A DNA stretch of 64,000 nucleotides from Cupriavidus sp. WKF15 (GTDB taxonomy: Bacteria > Pseudomonadota > Gammaproteobacteria > Burkholderiales > Burkholderiaceae): assembly GCF_029278605.1 (NCBI RefSeq), contig NZ_CP119573.1, positions 2,232,001 to 2,296,000 of the forward strand, in the 5' to 3' direction. Below the pieces are notes generated by a model. It was not told the DNA's origin and made no database searches. It worked only from the letters and a program-made list of their open reading frames with translations. The translations under genes were made by a program, and so were the position numbers. This document shows positions 27,680 through 36,565 of the stretch, piece after piece. Positions within the stretch are counted from its first letter, which is position 1. Each line of letters starts with the position of its first letter.

Positions 27680-28450
27680 ATGATCGAATTCGCCATCGAT
27701 GGGCACATTGCCCGCCTCACGCTCAGCCGCCCGCCGGCCAATGCCTTCACGGCGGAGGGGCTGCAGCAGCTGCATGATCTTGTCGCCAGCATTGACACGA
27801 ACCCGGAAGTCCGCGCCGTCGTCATCACCGGCAGCGGAGACCGTTTCTTCAGTGCCGGCGCGGACCTCAACGGCTTCGCCGAAGGCGACCGCGCCCATGC
27901 GCGCGTGATGGCGCAGCACTTCGGCGCGGCGTTTGAAGCGCTGCAGAATGCACGGCCGCTCGTGATTGCCGCCATCAATGGCTACGCCATGGGCGGCGGG
28001 CTCGAATGCGCGCTCGCCTGCGATGTGCGCGTTGCCGAGGAACAGGCGCAGATGGCGTTGCCCGAGGCCGGCGTCGGCCTGTTGCCATGCGGCTGCGGCA
28101 CGCAGACCCTGCCGTGGCTGGTCGGCGAAGGCTGGGCCAAGCGCATGATCCTGACCAACGAGCGCGTGGATGCCGCCACGGCACTGCGCATTGGCCTGGT
28201 GGAAGAAGTCGTGCCGCGCGGCAAGGCGCTGGACGCCGCGCTGGCCATGGCCGAACGCGCCTGCGCCGTGAGCCCGCGCGCGGCGGCCTACAGCAAGCGG
28301 CTAGTGCACCTGGCACGCCAGGGCGTGCCGCGCCAGGCCGCGCTGGCACTGGAGCGCGAGCGCTTTGTCGACCTGTTCGACGGCGAGGACCAGCGCGAAG
28401 GCGTCAACGCCTTCCTGCAGAAGCGCGCGCCGCAATGGCGCAATGCCTAG
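27680..28450 (+). CDS. Enoyl-CoA hydratase, probably methacrylyl-CoA hydratase
   Basis: A 256-residue crotonase-family enzyme. The oxyanion-hole segments SAGADLNGFA and NGYAMGGGLECALACD and the catalytic-glutamate region ALPEAGVGLLPCGCGTQTL are visible. Its operon position suggests hydration of methacrylyl-CoA to 3-hydroxyisobutyryl-CoA. It overlaps no neighbour: 12 bp after mmsB and 9 bp before the hydrolase gene. Substrate specificity is inferred from context only. Confidence 0.93.
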   Translation: MIEFAIDGHIARLTLSRPPANAFTAEGLQQLHDLVASIDTNPEVRAVVITGSGDRFFSAGADLNGFAEGDRAHARVMAQHFGAAFEALQNARPLVIAAINGYAMGGGLECALACDVRVAEEQAQMALPEAGVGLLPCGCGTQTLPWLVGEGWAKRMILTNERVDAATALRIGLVEEVVPRGKALDAALAMAERACAVSPRAAAYSKRLVHLARQGVPRQAALALERERFVDLFDGEDQREGVNAFLQKRAPQWRNA

Positions 28451-28459
28451 GAACCCATC

Positions 28460-29590
28460 ATGCGACTGACACCGGAAAACGCCCCTGCCAGCCCGCCGGC
28501 CGACACCGAACCGGAAGTCCTGTTCCAGGTCATCAACCGCGTCGGCCTGGTGACGCTGAACCGGCCGCGCCAGCTCAATGCGCTGTCCTACCCGATGGTC
28601 ACGATGCTGTCCGCACAGCTCGATGCGTGGGCCGGACAGGAAGATATCGAAGCCGTGGTGTTGCGCGGCGCCGGGCCCAAGGCGTTCTGCGCGGGCGGCG
28701 ACATCCGCGCGCTGTACGACAGCCATCGCGACGGCACGCCGCTGCAGCGGCAGTTCTTCATCGACGAATACCAGCTCGATTACCGCTTGCACCGCTATCC
28801 CAAGCCGGTCGTGGCGCTGATGGACGGCATCGTCATGGGCGGCGGCATGGGCCTGTCGCAGGCCACTCAGCTGCGCATCGTCACCGAACGTTCGCGCGTG
28901 GCCATGCCTGAAACCGGGATTGGCCTCGTGCCCGATGTCGGCGCAAGCCATTTCCTGTCGAAGATGCCGGTCCAGCTGGCGCTCTATCTCGGCCTGACCG
29001 GTGTGACCATTGGTGCGGAGGATGCCTTGCTGTGCGGGCTGGCGGATGCCGCGGTCAACAGCGTGACGCTGGCCGGCCTCGAAGATACGCTGGCGGCCGT
29101 GTGCTGGAGTGGCCAGCCGCTCGACGACCTGCGCCGCGCGCTGGTGCGCGAGCCGATCTGCAGCGCGGCGGACGCACCGCTGCTTGCCGTGCTGCCGGCG
29201 CTGCTGCGGCATTTCCCGGCCGACGCGGCACTCCCGGAGATCATTGCCGGCCTGGCCGGCCAGGACGATCCGCGCTACGCCGAGTGGGCCGCGCGCACGG
29301 CGGACACGCTGCGCAAGCGCTCGCCACTGGCCGCGTGTGCCACGCGCGAGCTGTTGCTGCGCGGCCGCCGGCTCGACCTGGCCGACTGCTTCCGCATGGA
29401 ACTGGCCGTGGTGGTGCAATCGTTCACGCGCGGGGATTTCATCGAGGGCGTGCGCGCGCTGATCGTCGACAAGGACAACGCGCCGCGCTGGCGCGTGGAC
29501 AGCTACACGGGCGTGGATCGCAGTGCGGTCGAGGCGCTGTTCGCGCGCTGGTGGCAGCCGGGCGACGATCCCTTGCACAGCCTGGATTGA
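28460..29590 (+). CDS. 3-hydroxyisobutyryl-CoA hydrolase
   Basis: A 376-residue crotonase-fold thioesterase that releases 3-hydroxyisobutyrate from its CoA ester. The longer C-terminal region compared with hydratases (about 100 extra residues) and the motifs FCAGGDIRALYD, DGIVMGGGMGLSQ and MPETGIGLVPDVGASHFL mark the HIBCH family. It supplies the substrate of MmsB. It is the fifth gene of the operon. Confidence 0.95.
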   Translation: MRLTPENAPASPPADTEPEVLFQVINRVGLVTLNRPRQLNALSYPMVTMLSAQLDAWAGQEDIEAVVLRGAGPKAFCAGGDIRALYDSHRDGTPLQRQFFIDEYQLDYRLHRYPKPVVALMDGIVMGGGMGLSQATQLRIVTERSRVAMPETGIGLVPDVGASHFLSKMPVQLALYLGLTGVTIGAEDALLCGLADAAVNSVTLAGLEDTLAAVCWSGQPLDDLRRALVREPICSAADAPLLAVLPALLRHFPADAALPEIIAGLAGQDDPRYAEWAARTADTLRKRSPLAACATRELLLRGRRLDLADCFRMELAVVVQSFTRGDFIEGVRALIVDKDNAPRWRVDSYTGVDRSAVEALFARWWQPGDDPLHSLD

Positions 29591-29605
29591 CACGCGGCAC
29601 CTGCG

Positions 29606-30271
29606 ATGAGCCTCGACGCGCTGCTTGCGCGCAGCCCATGGGCGAGCGCGCTGACGCCCGAGCAGTGGCAGCGCATGCGTGCCGACTTGCGCGAGCGCAT
29701 CGTGCCGCCGGGCGCCTATGTTGCCCGCAAGGGGGCGCCGGCTGACTACTGGCTGGGCGTCGCGCACGGGCTGGTCAAGGTCCATTGCGCCGCGCCCACC
29801 GGCAAGCGCGCCACGCTGACTGGCGTGCCGGCCGGCGGCTGGCTTGGCGAAGGATCACTGCTCAAGCAGGAAGCGCGGCGCTATGACGTGGTGGCGTTGC
29901 GCGAATCGCGCATTGCCTGCCTGCCCGCCGCCACGTTCCGCTGGCTGCAGGAAACCAGCCTGCCTTTCAACCGCTACCTGATCGGCCAGCTCAACGAGCG
30001 GCTGGGCCTGTTCATTGCCACGGTCGAACATGAACGGCTGCACGGCGTGGAAGGCCGAATCGCGCGCTCGCTCGCGGCGCTGTTCAATCCGGTGCTGTGC
30101 CCGGGACTTGACCCGGCGCTCGAACTGACGCAGGAGGAAGTCGGCCTGCTGGCGGGTATTTCACGCCAGCGGGCCAATGCCGCGCTCAAGGTGCTGGAAC
30201 GGGAGGGGCTGGTAAGGATCGACTATGGCACGGTGCACGTGCTCGACCTGGAAGGCCTGCGCGAGTTCTGA
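29606..30271 (+). CDS. Crp/Fnr-family regulator at the end of the valine operon
   Basis: A 221-residue regulator with an N-terminal cyclic-nucleotide-binding fold (about 20-120; GVPAGGWLGEGSLL is the phosphate-loop region) and a C-terminal winged helix (about 150-215; LTQEEVGLLAGISRQRANAALKVLEREGLV). No cysteine cluster for an Fe-S centre is present, so it is not FNR-like in sensing. It lies 15 bp after the hydrolase gene in the same operon. A clear paralogue lies at 63350-64000 next to an acyl-CoA synthetase, suggesting a subfamily tied to acyl-CoA metabolism. Confidence 0.9.
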   Translation: MSLDALLARSPWASALTPEQWQRMRADLRERIVPPGAYVARKGAPADYWLGVAHGLVKVHCAAPTGKRATLTGVPAGGWLGEGSLLKQEARRYDVVALRESRIACLPAATFRWLQETSLPFNRYLIGQLNERLGLFIATVEHERLHGVEGRIARSLAALFNPVLCPGLDPALELTQEEVGLLAGISRQRANAALKVLEREGLVRIDYGTVHVLDLEGLREF

Positions 30272-30292
30272 ACGCAGGCCCGGGCCTGGCCC

Positions 30293-31543
30293 TCAGGCCT
30301 TGCCCTTGCCGTGCCCGTCCGCATGCTCGGCCGCCGGCACCCTGACCAGCCCGTCGGCACGGAACATCGCCTTGATGCCGCGCACCGCCTGCCGGATGCG
30401 GGCTTCGTTCTCGATCAGCGCGAAGCGTACGTACTCGTCGCCATAGTCGCCAAAGCCGATGCCCGGCGAGACCGAGACCTTCGCCTTGGCCAGCAGCTGC
30501 TTGGAGAACTCCAGCGAGCCCAGCGCGCGATACGGCTCGGGAATCCGCGCCCAGATATACATCGACGCCTTCGGGATATCCACCAGCCAGCCCGATTCGA
30601 TCAGCCCCTTCGCCAGCACATCGCGGCGCGACTGGTAGTGTGCCGCGATCTCTTTCACGCATGCCTGCTCGCCTTCCAGCGCGGCAATGGCCGCCACCTG
30701 GACCGGGGTGAACGTGCCATAGTCGTGATAGCTCTTGATGCGGGTGAGCGCGGCGACGAGGTCCGGGTTGCCGACCATGAAACCAATGCGCCAGCCGGCC
30801 ATGTTGTAACTCTTGGACAGCGTGAAGAACTCCACCGCGATGTCCTTGGCGCCAGGCACCTGCATGATCGACGGTGCCTTCCAGCCGTCGAAGACGATGT
30901 CGGCATAGGCCAGGTCGTGCACCACGAAGATGTCGTGCTTGCGCGCCAGCGCGATCACGCGCTCGAAGAAATCCAGCTCCACGCATTGCGCCGTCGGGTT
31001 CGACGGGAAGCCGAGCACGATCATCTTGGGCTTCGGGTAGCTGCCGCGGATGGTGCGCTCCAGTTCCGCGAAGAAATCGACGCCAGGCACCAGCGGCACC
31101 GAGCGGATATCGGCCCCGGCAATCACCGCGCCATAGATGTGGATCGGGTAGCTCGGGTCCGGCACCAGCACGGAATCGCCGCGGTCGAGCGTAGCCAGCA
31201 TCAGGTGCGCCAGCCCTTCCTTCGAGCCGATGGTGACGATGGCTTCCGTATCCGGATCGATCTCGACGTCATAACGCTCGCGGTACCAGTGCGAAATCGC
31301 GCGGCGCAGCCGCGGAATGCCCTTCGACGCGGAATAGCCATGCGTATCCGGCCGCTGCGCGGCCTCCACCAGCTTCGCCACGATATGCGGCGGCGTGGCC
31401 CCGTCCGGGTTGCCCATGCTCATGTCGATGATGTCCTCGCCACGGCGGCGGGCGGCCATCTTCAACTCGGCGGTGATATTGAAAACGTAGGGGGGAAGGC
31501 GATCGATGCGCGCGAAGCGGCGCTTGCCAGAGCTGGCAGTCAT
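30293..31543 (-). CDS. alaC: Alanine-type aminotransferase AlaC
   Basis: A 416-residue PLP-dependent class I aminotransferase, close in length to E. coli AlaC (412), which makes alanine from pyruvate and glutamate. Visible motifs: [34 protein letters not shown] (cofactor Asn), DLAYADI, and the Schiff-base Lys in [15 protein letters not shown] (about residue 244). The C-terminal Arg region [10 protein letters not shown] binds the carboxylate. A His/Lys/Gly-rich tail ends the protein. It is convergent with the Crp/Fnr gene, only 21 bp apart. Confidence 0.93.
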   Translation of the reverse strand: MTASSGKRRFARIDRLPPYVFNITAELKMAARRRGEDIIDMSMGNPDGATPPHIVAKLVEAAQRPDTHGYSASKGIPRLRRAISHWYRERYDVEIDPDTEAIVTIGSKEGLAHLMLATLDRGDSVLVPDPSYPIHIYGAVIAGADIRSVPLVPGVDFFAELERTIRGSYPKPKMIVLGFPSNPTAQCVELDFFERVIALARKHDIFVVHDLAYADIVFDGWKAPSIMQVPGAKDIAVEFFTLSKSYNMAGWRIGFMVGNPDLVAALTRIKSYHDYGTFTPVQVAAIAALEGEQACVKEIAAHYQSRRDVLAKGLIESGWLVDIPKASMYIWARIPEPYRALGSLEFSKQLLAKAKVSVSPGIGFGDYGDEYVRFALIENEARIRQAVRGIKAMFRADGLVRVPAAEHADGHGKGKA

Positions 31544-31674
31544 GAAGGAGTCCTTTACGTAAGCGCCCGGAACCGTCCGAGCGACGTCGGCAACCGCTGT
31601 CTCGGCTGCCGGGGACTCATGTTAGCGGGGATATGGGGATCGCACAACGGGGGACGCCGATCTGCAGCGTGCCG

Positions 31675-32070
31675 CTACCAGATCGTCTTCACGTGCTTGT
31701 AGGCACGGATCTTCTCGTCCCTCGTTACCAGGGGCGCTCCGAGCCTGCGCGCTGTCGCGACGATCATCCGGTCTGCCGGATCCTTGTGAAACTCTCCCGG
31801 CAGCTGGACCGATTTGATCGAGATATCGACATCCACCGGAAAGAAGCAGACCGCTTCTATTTCCGACACCGTGTCGAGCCAGCTCTCCACGTCCATGGAC
31901 AGCGCGAGCTTGTCGCGTTCCACCAGCATCGCGATCTCCCATGCTGAAATCGCGGAAACGATGATCTGCCCTTCCTGACATTCGCGGTCGATCGCCGCCT
32001 TGGCTCTGGCACTCAGCTCTGCGCTGGCGCTCGCCCACCAGACCAGGGCATGCGTGTCCAGCACGATCAC
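31675..32070 (-). CDS. VapC-type PIN-domain toxin
   Basis: A 131-residue PIN-domain ribonuclease. Acidic metal ligands are Asp5 (VLDTHALVWW), Glu45 (SAISAWEIAML), Asp97/Asp100 (HKDPADRMIVATA) and Asp118 (LVTRDEKI), so the active site is intact. In this family VapC cleaves tRNA or rRNA when its antitoxin is lost. Its ATG overlaps the antitoxin stop by 4 bp, giving translational coupling. It belongs to the subgroup paired with Phd-fold antitoxins. Confidence 0.9.
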   Translation of the reverse strand: MIVLDTHALVWWASASAELSARAKAAIDRECQEGQIIVSAISAWEIAMLVERDKLALSMDVESWLDTVSEIEAVCFFPVDVDISIKSVQLPGEFHKDPADRMIVATARRLGAPLVTRDEKIRAYKHVKTIW

Positions 32071-32300
32071 TGGCCCGCCTCCCAGTCGACGTCAACCGGG
32101 TCGGTCGGGTTGTCATAGCGCACGACCGTGCCGGACAGGATTTCGAGCGGCTCCCGGTCAAAGCCGTGGAATGGACGCACTTCCAGCGTAGGCTTGCCGT
32201 GGTCCGTCACGATCACGTGCTGGCCGGATTGTTCGACTTGCCGGAAGTACTCCAGCGCCTTCGCCTTGAATTCCGTTTTGGAAACCTGCATGCCCGGCAT
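32067..32300 (-). CDS. Phd/YefM-type antitoxin
   Basis: A 77-residue antitoxin. The start at ATG 32300 has GAGGG at good spacing; the open frame up to 32351 lacks one. Residues 4-50 form the DNA-binding Phd fold (MQVSKTEFKAKALEYFRQV, GQHVIVTDHGKPTLEVRP). The acidic C-terminus (NPTDPVDVDW) probably plugs the toxin active site. An imperfect palindrome at 32344-32364 is the likely operator for autorepression by the complex. Confidence 0.88.
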   Translation of the reverse strand: MPGMQVSKTEFKAKALEYFRQVEQSGQHVIVTDHGKPTLEVRPFHGFDREPLEILSGTVVRYDNPTDPVDVDWEAGQ

Positions 32301-32343
32301 GGTAAGCCCTCGAATTTTCTTCGAACGCATCATCGCACCTGAT

Positions 32344-32364
32344 ATGACCATAGTGAATAGTCAT
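32344..32364. promoter_or_regulatory. Likely operator of the toxin-antitoxin operon
   Basis: The 21-bp imperfect palindrome ATGAC-CAT-AGTGA-ATA-GTCAT lies 44 bp before the antitoxin start in AT-rich sequence. It is suited to binding by the Phd-type antitoxin. Confidence 0.5.
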
Positions 32365-32465
32365 TTTACGACATGAGGTTGAGATTCGTCTGTTAAAGCC
32401 AGCAGGACCCATGCAAGACGGTCCGTCGGCGAGGCGGGAGGCGGGAGGAGACTTGCCTGCCCGCG

Positions 32466-32870
32466 TCACAACAACTTTCCACCGGGCGGACTCGTCGGCC
32501 GATCGGCCGGCAAGTGCTGGATGATGCAGTCGAGCGCGCGCGTGTCCGCCTTGCCAGCGCCCAGCGCCGCACCGACCGAGGTCCGGTACTGCGCCGGCGT
32601 TATCCGCTTGTAGTAAAGGCGGGAGGTCTGGTCCAGCCAGTAGACGTAATCATCGTCGTCGGTGCTGGCACTGCGGCGCAGCCATTCGCTGATGTTGTTG
32701 TTGCCGACGACCATATTGGGACAGGTGGTCTTCAGCGAATCGAGATAGGCATTGAAACCCTTGGCCTCGATGTTGCGGACCGAGTCCGGTGCGCACGCGG
32801 CGAGCATCATCGTGACGCCCGCCGCCGCAGCAACCTGCAACCTTCTCCAACCGGAAGTAGGATACGGCAC
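32466..32870 (-). CDS. Small predicted lipoprotein
   Basis: A 134-residue protein starting at GTG 32870 behind a consensus AAGGAGG. Signal peptide with lipobox MLAAC (Cys26), then a domain with Cys at about 50 and 114 and an acidic DDDD stretch followed by YVYWLDQTSRLYYKRI. I recognise no family. It is probably an outer-membrane-anchored lipoprotein. Monocistronic by appearance. Confidence 0.75.
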   Translation of the reverse strand: MPYPTSGWRRLQVAAAAGVTMMLAACAPDSVRNIEAKGFNAYLDSLKTTCPNMVVGNNNISEWLRRSASTDDDDYVYWLDQTSRLYYKRITPAQYRTSVGAALGAGKADTRALDCIIQHLPADRPTSPPGGKLL

Positions 32871-33043
32871 GGCAGCCTCCTTGCGAGTTGCGTTGCCGTC
32901 ATCTTAAGCTATCCGGATGCTGGTCAGTCTTCGAGCGTTTCATGCACGGCGGCCGCGCCACGCGCGCCTACACGAACTCCGGCACCCAGCCGCCCTGCTC
33001 GGGCTCGACCTGCCCCGGCAGCCCCGAGGAACGTGCGCCCCGG

Positions 33044-34117
33044 CTACTTCATCCGGTACCAGTGGAATCCGTCCGGCCCGGTTTCCCGGACCGCTTCGCC
33101 CCGGTGCATCAGGTAATTCAGGTGCGCGATGCTCTCGCCGGTGGCCATGCCGAGCAGGCCCGGGCTGTCGATGGGCCGCGAAAACAGCTGCCCGAACACA
33201 TCGACCGCGCGCCGCGGCTCGGCCAGTGCCTCACGCAGGCGATCGAGTGCCTGGTGCTGGCTGCGCGCGAGGTAATCGAGCCGGGCGTGCAGCCCACGGA
33301 ACGGTTCGTTGTGCGCGGGCAGCACCAGCACGTCGTCCGGCACCTCGCGCCGGAGCTTGTCGAGCGAGTCCAGCCAGTCGCCCATGGGATCCGCTTCCGG
33401 TTCGGTCGGAAACACCGAGACATTGGACGAAATGCGCGGCAGGACCTGGTCGCCGGAAACCAGCAAGCCGAGCGCCGGGCAGTACAGGCACGCATGCTCG
33501 GGCGAATGCCCGTTGCCGACGACCACGCGCCATTCGTGCTCGCCGATGCGCAGCACATCGCCATCCGTCAGGCGCTGGAAGCTCTCGGGCAGCGCGTGCA
33601 CATACTTGCCGAAGCCGCCGAAGCGGGCCCGGTAGACTTCAATGTCGTCCTCGCTCCAGCCGGCCTGCCGGTAGAAGTCGACGCCCTCCTGCGGCGCGGC
33701 GCGGCCGGTATCCGCGGCCAGTACGCGGCACATCAAATATTCCATCGACGTCATCCAGAGCCGGCAGCCGAACTTGCGCGTCAGCCAGCCGGCCATGCCG
33801 ACGTGGTCCGGATGCATGTGGGTGACGAACAGCCGCGTCAGGCCGCCACCGGCCAGCGCGCCGCCTTCGGCGAACAGCGTGCGCCAGGCCGCCGCGGTTT
33901 CCGGCGTCTGCAGGCCGGAGTCCACCGCCGCCCAGCCGGCGCCGTCGCGGATAGCCCAGAGATTGATGTGGTTGAGGCCCAGCGGCATCGGCATGCGCAG
34001 CCAGCGCACACCGGGCGCGACCTCATGCGCCTGGCCTGGCGCGGGCGCGTCGCCGCAGGGGTAGTCGAGGGTGGGCTTTTCGAGGGGAGACTGCGTGGTC
34101 GGGGCGTGCTGGCTCAT
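33044..34117 (-). CDS. Metallo-beta-lactamase-fold hydrolase
   Basis: A 357-residue cytoplasmic hydrolase of the glyoxalase II-like MBL group. Metal motif THMHPDHVGMAGW (about residue 98), GNGHSPEHACLY (His, about 208), SGDQVLPRIS (Asp, about 227) and LPAHNEPFRG (about 273) are present. A C-terminal helical domain of about 70 residues follows, as in LACTB2-like proteins. The substrate is unknown. It lies 126 bp beyond the sugar-acid gene cluster and may be transcribed separately. Confidence 0.9.
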   Translation of the reverse strand: MSQHAPTTQSPLEKPTLDYPCGDAPAPGQAHEVAPGVRWLRMPMPLGLNHINLWAIRDGAGWAAVDSGLQTPETAAAWRTLFAEGGALAGGGLTRLFVTHMHPDHVGMAGWLTRKFGCRLWMTSMEYLMCRVLAADTGRAAPQEGVDFYRQAGWSEDDIEVYRARFGGFGKYVHALPESFQRLTDGDVLRIGEHEWRVVVGNGHSPEHACLYCPALGLLVSGDQVLPRISSNVSVFPTEPEADPMGDWLDSLDKLRREVPDDVLVLPAHNEPFRGLHARLDYLARSQHQALDRLREALAEPRRAVDVFGQLFSRPIDSPGLLGMATGESIAHLNYLMHRGEAVRETGPDGFHWYRMK

Positions 34118-34243
34118 GCTCTCTCGGTCTTGTCAGTGTCGGGCTGTCCGCCCGAGTGCCCGCCGTTGCGGCGAGCCCGGGTCTCTTGTCCAGCAGACAC
34201 CTTAGCCGAGTTGGCCCCTTCGTGTCACGCGCCGTTTCAGGCG

Positions 34244-35710
34244 CTAGCGCTGCCGTGCCGGCAGCACCTTGCCCGGATTGAGCAGGTTGCGCGGGTCCAG
34301 CGCCTGCTTCACCTGCCACATCAGTTCGATCTCCACGGGAGACTTGAACTGCGCGAGGTCATCCCGCTTGACCACGCCGATGCCGTGTTCGGCCGAGATC
34401 GAGCCGTTCTCGGCATGCGCCATCGCATCCACCAGTCCGGAAATGCGCGTGTACCACTGCGCCAGGAACTCCTTCGCCGGCTGGTCCTTGGGGCGCAGCG
34501 GATTGAAGTGGACGTTGCCGTCGCCCATATGCCCGTAGATCACCATGCGAGCCGCCGGCTCCAGTGCCAGCACCTGTGCGGACGCGTCTTCCACGAAAGC
34601 CGCGATGCGCGACAGCGGCACCGAAACGTCGCACTTGATGCTGCCGCCCGTGCGGGTCTGCGCGTCCGAGATCTCTTCGCGGATACGCCAGAAGTTCTGG
34701 GCATCGGACAGGCTGGCCGCCACCGCAGCGTCCAGCACCAGCCTTTGCCCGAAGCCGGACTCCAGGATCTCCATCAAGGTCGCATTGAGGCTCTCCGCAT
34801 CGGTGCCCGACGTGAGTTCGATCAGCACCATCCAGTCGTGCATTTCGGGCAGCGGCGACGGAACATGGCCCAGGTACTCGAGCACCAGTTCCAGCGCCGG
34901 CCGCGAGATCAGTTCGAATGCGGTCACGGCTTGCCCCGACAGGCGCTTGGCCTCACCCAGCAGTTGTACCGCCGCTGCCGGGCTCTGCACGGCAACGAAC
35001 GCCACCGCCGTACTGCGTGGCTGCGGCATCAGCTTGAGCACCGCACCGGTGATGATGCCCAGCGTGCCCTCTGCGCCAATGAACAGGTGCTTCAGGTCAT
35101 AGCCGGTGTTGTCCTTGCGCAGCCCGCGCAGCTGCGAGTAGATGCGTCCGTCCGGCAGCACGGCCTCGATGCCCAGCACCAGGTCGCGCATATTGCCGTA
35201 GCGCAGCACCGCGGTGCCGCCGGCATTGGTGGACAGGTTGCCGCCGATCTGGCATGAGCCTTCCGAGCCGATGCGCAGCGGGAACAGGCGCTGCTCCCCT
35301 TCCGCCGCGCTGCGCGCCGCGCTCAGCGTGACGCCCGCCTGCAACGTCATGGTGTCGTTGATGGTGTCGATGGCCAGCACGCGGTTCATGCGTCGCAGGT
35401 TGATCACCACCGCGGTCCCCGTGCCGTCGGGCACCGCGCCGCCCATGAGCGAGGTGTTGCCGCCTTGCGGCACCACCGGCACGTGGTTGGCGTAGCACCA
35501 CTGCATGACCTGGCTGACCTCCTCCGTCGACGCAGGCAGCACCACGACCTGCGCCTTGCCATGGTAGATGCCGCGGTAGTCGGTGATGAAGGGCTGCATG
35601 TCGGCGTCGCCGCTCAGGCAGGCGTTCTCGCCGACAATGGCCTGCATCGCGCGCAGGGTGGTTTCCGGATTCGGGGCTTGGGCTTCGGCTTGCATGTTGC
35701 GATCGGGCAT
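34244..35710 (-). CDS. FAD-binding oxidoreductase (D-2-hydroxyacid dehydrogenase type)
   Basis: A 488-residue FAD type-4 oxidoreductase. N-terminal PP-loop FAD domain (about 30-220; PQGGNTSLMGGA, GGNLSTNAGGTAVLRYG, GAEGTLGIITGA). C-terminal domain with YGHMGDGNVHFN, ENGSISAEHGIG and the terminal NPGKVLP. These fit D-2-hydroxyglutarate/D-lactate dehydrogenases, which pass electrons to a flavoprotein or quinone. It is the last gene of the sugar-acid cluster, 12 bp after the aldolase gene; it may oxidise a 2-hydroxyacid formed in that route. Confidence 0.92.
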   Translation of the reverse strand: MPDRNMQAEAQAPNPETTLRAMQAIVGENACLSGDADMQPFITDYRGIYHGKAQVVVLPASTEEVSQVMQWCYANHVPVVPQGGNTSLMGGAVPDGTGTAVVINLRRMNRVLAIDTINDTMTLQAGVTLSAARSAAEGEQRLFPLRIGSEGSCQIGGNLSTNAGGTAVLRYGNMRDLVLGIEAVLPDGRIYSQLRGLRKDNTGYDLKHLFIGAEGTLGIITGAVLKLMPQPRSTAVAFVAVQSPAAAVQLLGEAKRLSGQAVTAFELISRPALELVLEYLGHVPSPLPEMHDWMVLIELTSGTDAESLNATLMEILESGFGQRLVLDAAVAASLSDAQNFWRIREEISDAQTRTGGSIKCDVSVPLSRIAAFVEDASAQVLALEPAARMVIYGHMGDGNVHFNPLRPKDQPAKEFLAQWYTRISGLVDAMAHAENGSISAEHGIGVVKRDDLAQFKSPVEIELMWQVKQALDPRNLLNPGKVLPARQR

Positions 35711-35722
35711 TCGGGGTCGGGT

Positions 35723-36529
35723 TCAATAAGCGGCGGACGGTGCGCCGCCAGTGCTGCCGGCCTGCTGCGGCTTGAATTCCGCCGCCAGGCGCCGTGCCGC
35801 GCTGGCGTACATCGTCACGTCGACGCCGGTTGCCACGAAGGTACAGCCAAGTTCCAGGTAGCGGCGGGCCAGTGCGGGGTCGGAAGTCAGCGTGCCGGCC
35901 GCCTTGCCGCTGGCGATGATGGTCCGCATGGCGCCTTCGATCGCGGCCTGCACGTCCGGATGTCCCGCCTTGCCCCGATAGCCCATCGACGCAGCCAGAT
36001 CCGCCGGGCCGATGAACACGCCGTCGACGCCGTCCACCGCGCAGATCTCCTCCAGGTTCTTCAGCGCCGTCACGGTTTCCGCCTGCACGAGCAGGCAGAC
36101 CTCGTCATCGGCTACGTCCAGGTAGTCCGCGCGGCTGCTCCAGCGCGAGGCTCGCCCGACCGCACTGCCCACGCCGCGGATACCCTGCGGCGGGTAGCGC
36201 GTGGCGCTGACAATCATGCGCGCCTGCTCGGCCGTGTCGACCATCGGCACCAGCAGGGTCTTTGCCCCGATATCGAGCAGCTGCTTGATCAGGGCGACCT
36301 CGCCCGCCACCGCGCGCACCACGGGCTGCGATGCATACGGCGCCACAACCTGCAGCGCCTGCAGGGTCGAGCGCAGGTCGTTCGGCGCGTGCTCGCCGTC
36401 GATCAGCAACCAGTCGAAGCCGGCGGTGGCCGATACCTCGGCCAGGTAGGGGGTGGCCATCGACAGCCAGAGGCCGATCTGCGCCTGGCGGGCCGCCAGG
36501 GCGGCCTTGAACGGGTTGTGTGCGGGCAT
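35723..36529 (-). CDS. HpcH/HpaI-family class II aldolase
   Basis: A 268-residue metal-dependent aldolase. Motifs: [14 protein letters not shown] (about 38), a MVDTAEQAR segment after the metal-site region, [16 protein letters not shown] (metal-ligand Glu, about 150) and [15 protein letters not shown] (ligand Asp, about 175). Family members cleave 2-keto-4-hydroxy acids, for example HpaI or GarL (5-keto-4-deoxy-D-glucarate to pyruvate and tartronate semialdehyde). The neighbouring galactarate-type dehydratase favours a GarL-like role. Confidence 0.92.
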   Translation of the reverse strand: MPAHNPFKAALAARQAQIGLWLSMATPYLAEVSATAGFDWLLIDGEHAPNDLRSTLQALQVVAPYASQPVVRAVAGEVALIKQLLDIGAKTLLVPMVDTAEQARMIVSATRYPPQGIRGVGSAVGRASRWSSRADYLDVADDEVCLLVQAETVTALKNLEEICAVDGVDGVFIGPADLAASMGYRGKAGHPDVQAAIEGAMRTIIASGKAAGTLTSDPALARRYLELGCTFVATGVDVTMYASAARRLAAEFKPQQAGSTGGAPSAAY

Positions 36530-36565
36530 GGTGTTCTGTATCCGGGGTACTGGGGGTGTTGCCGC

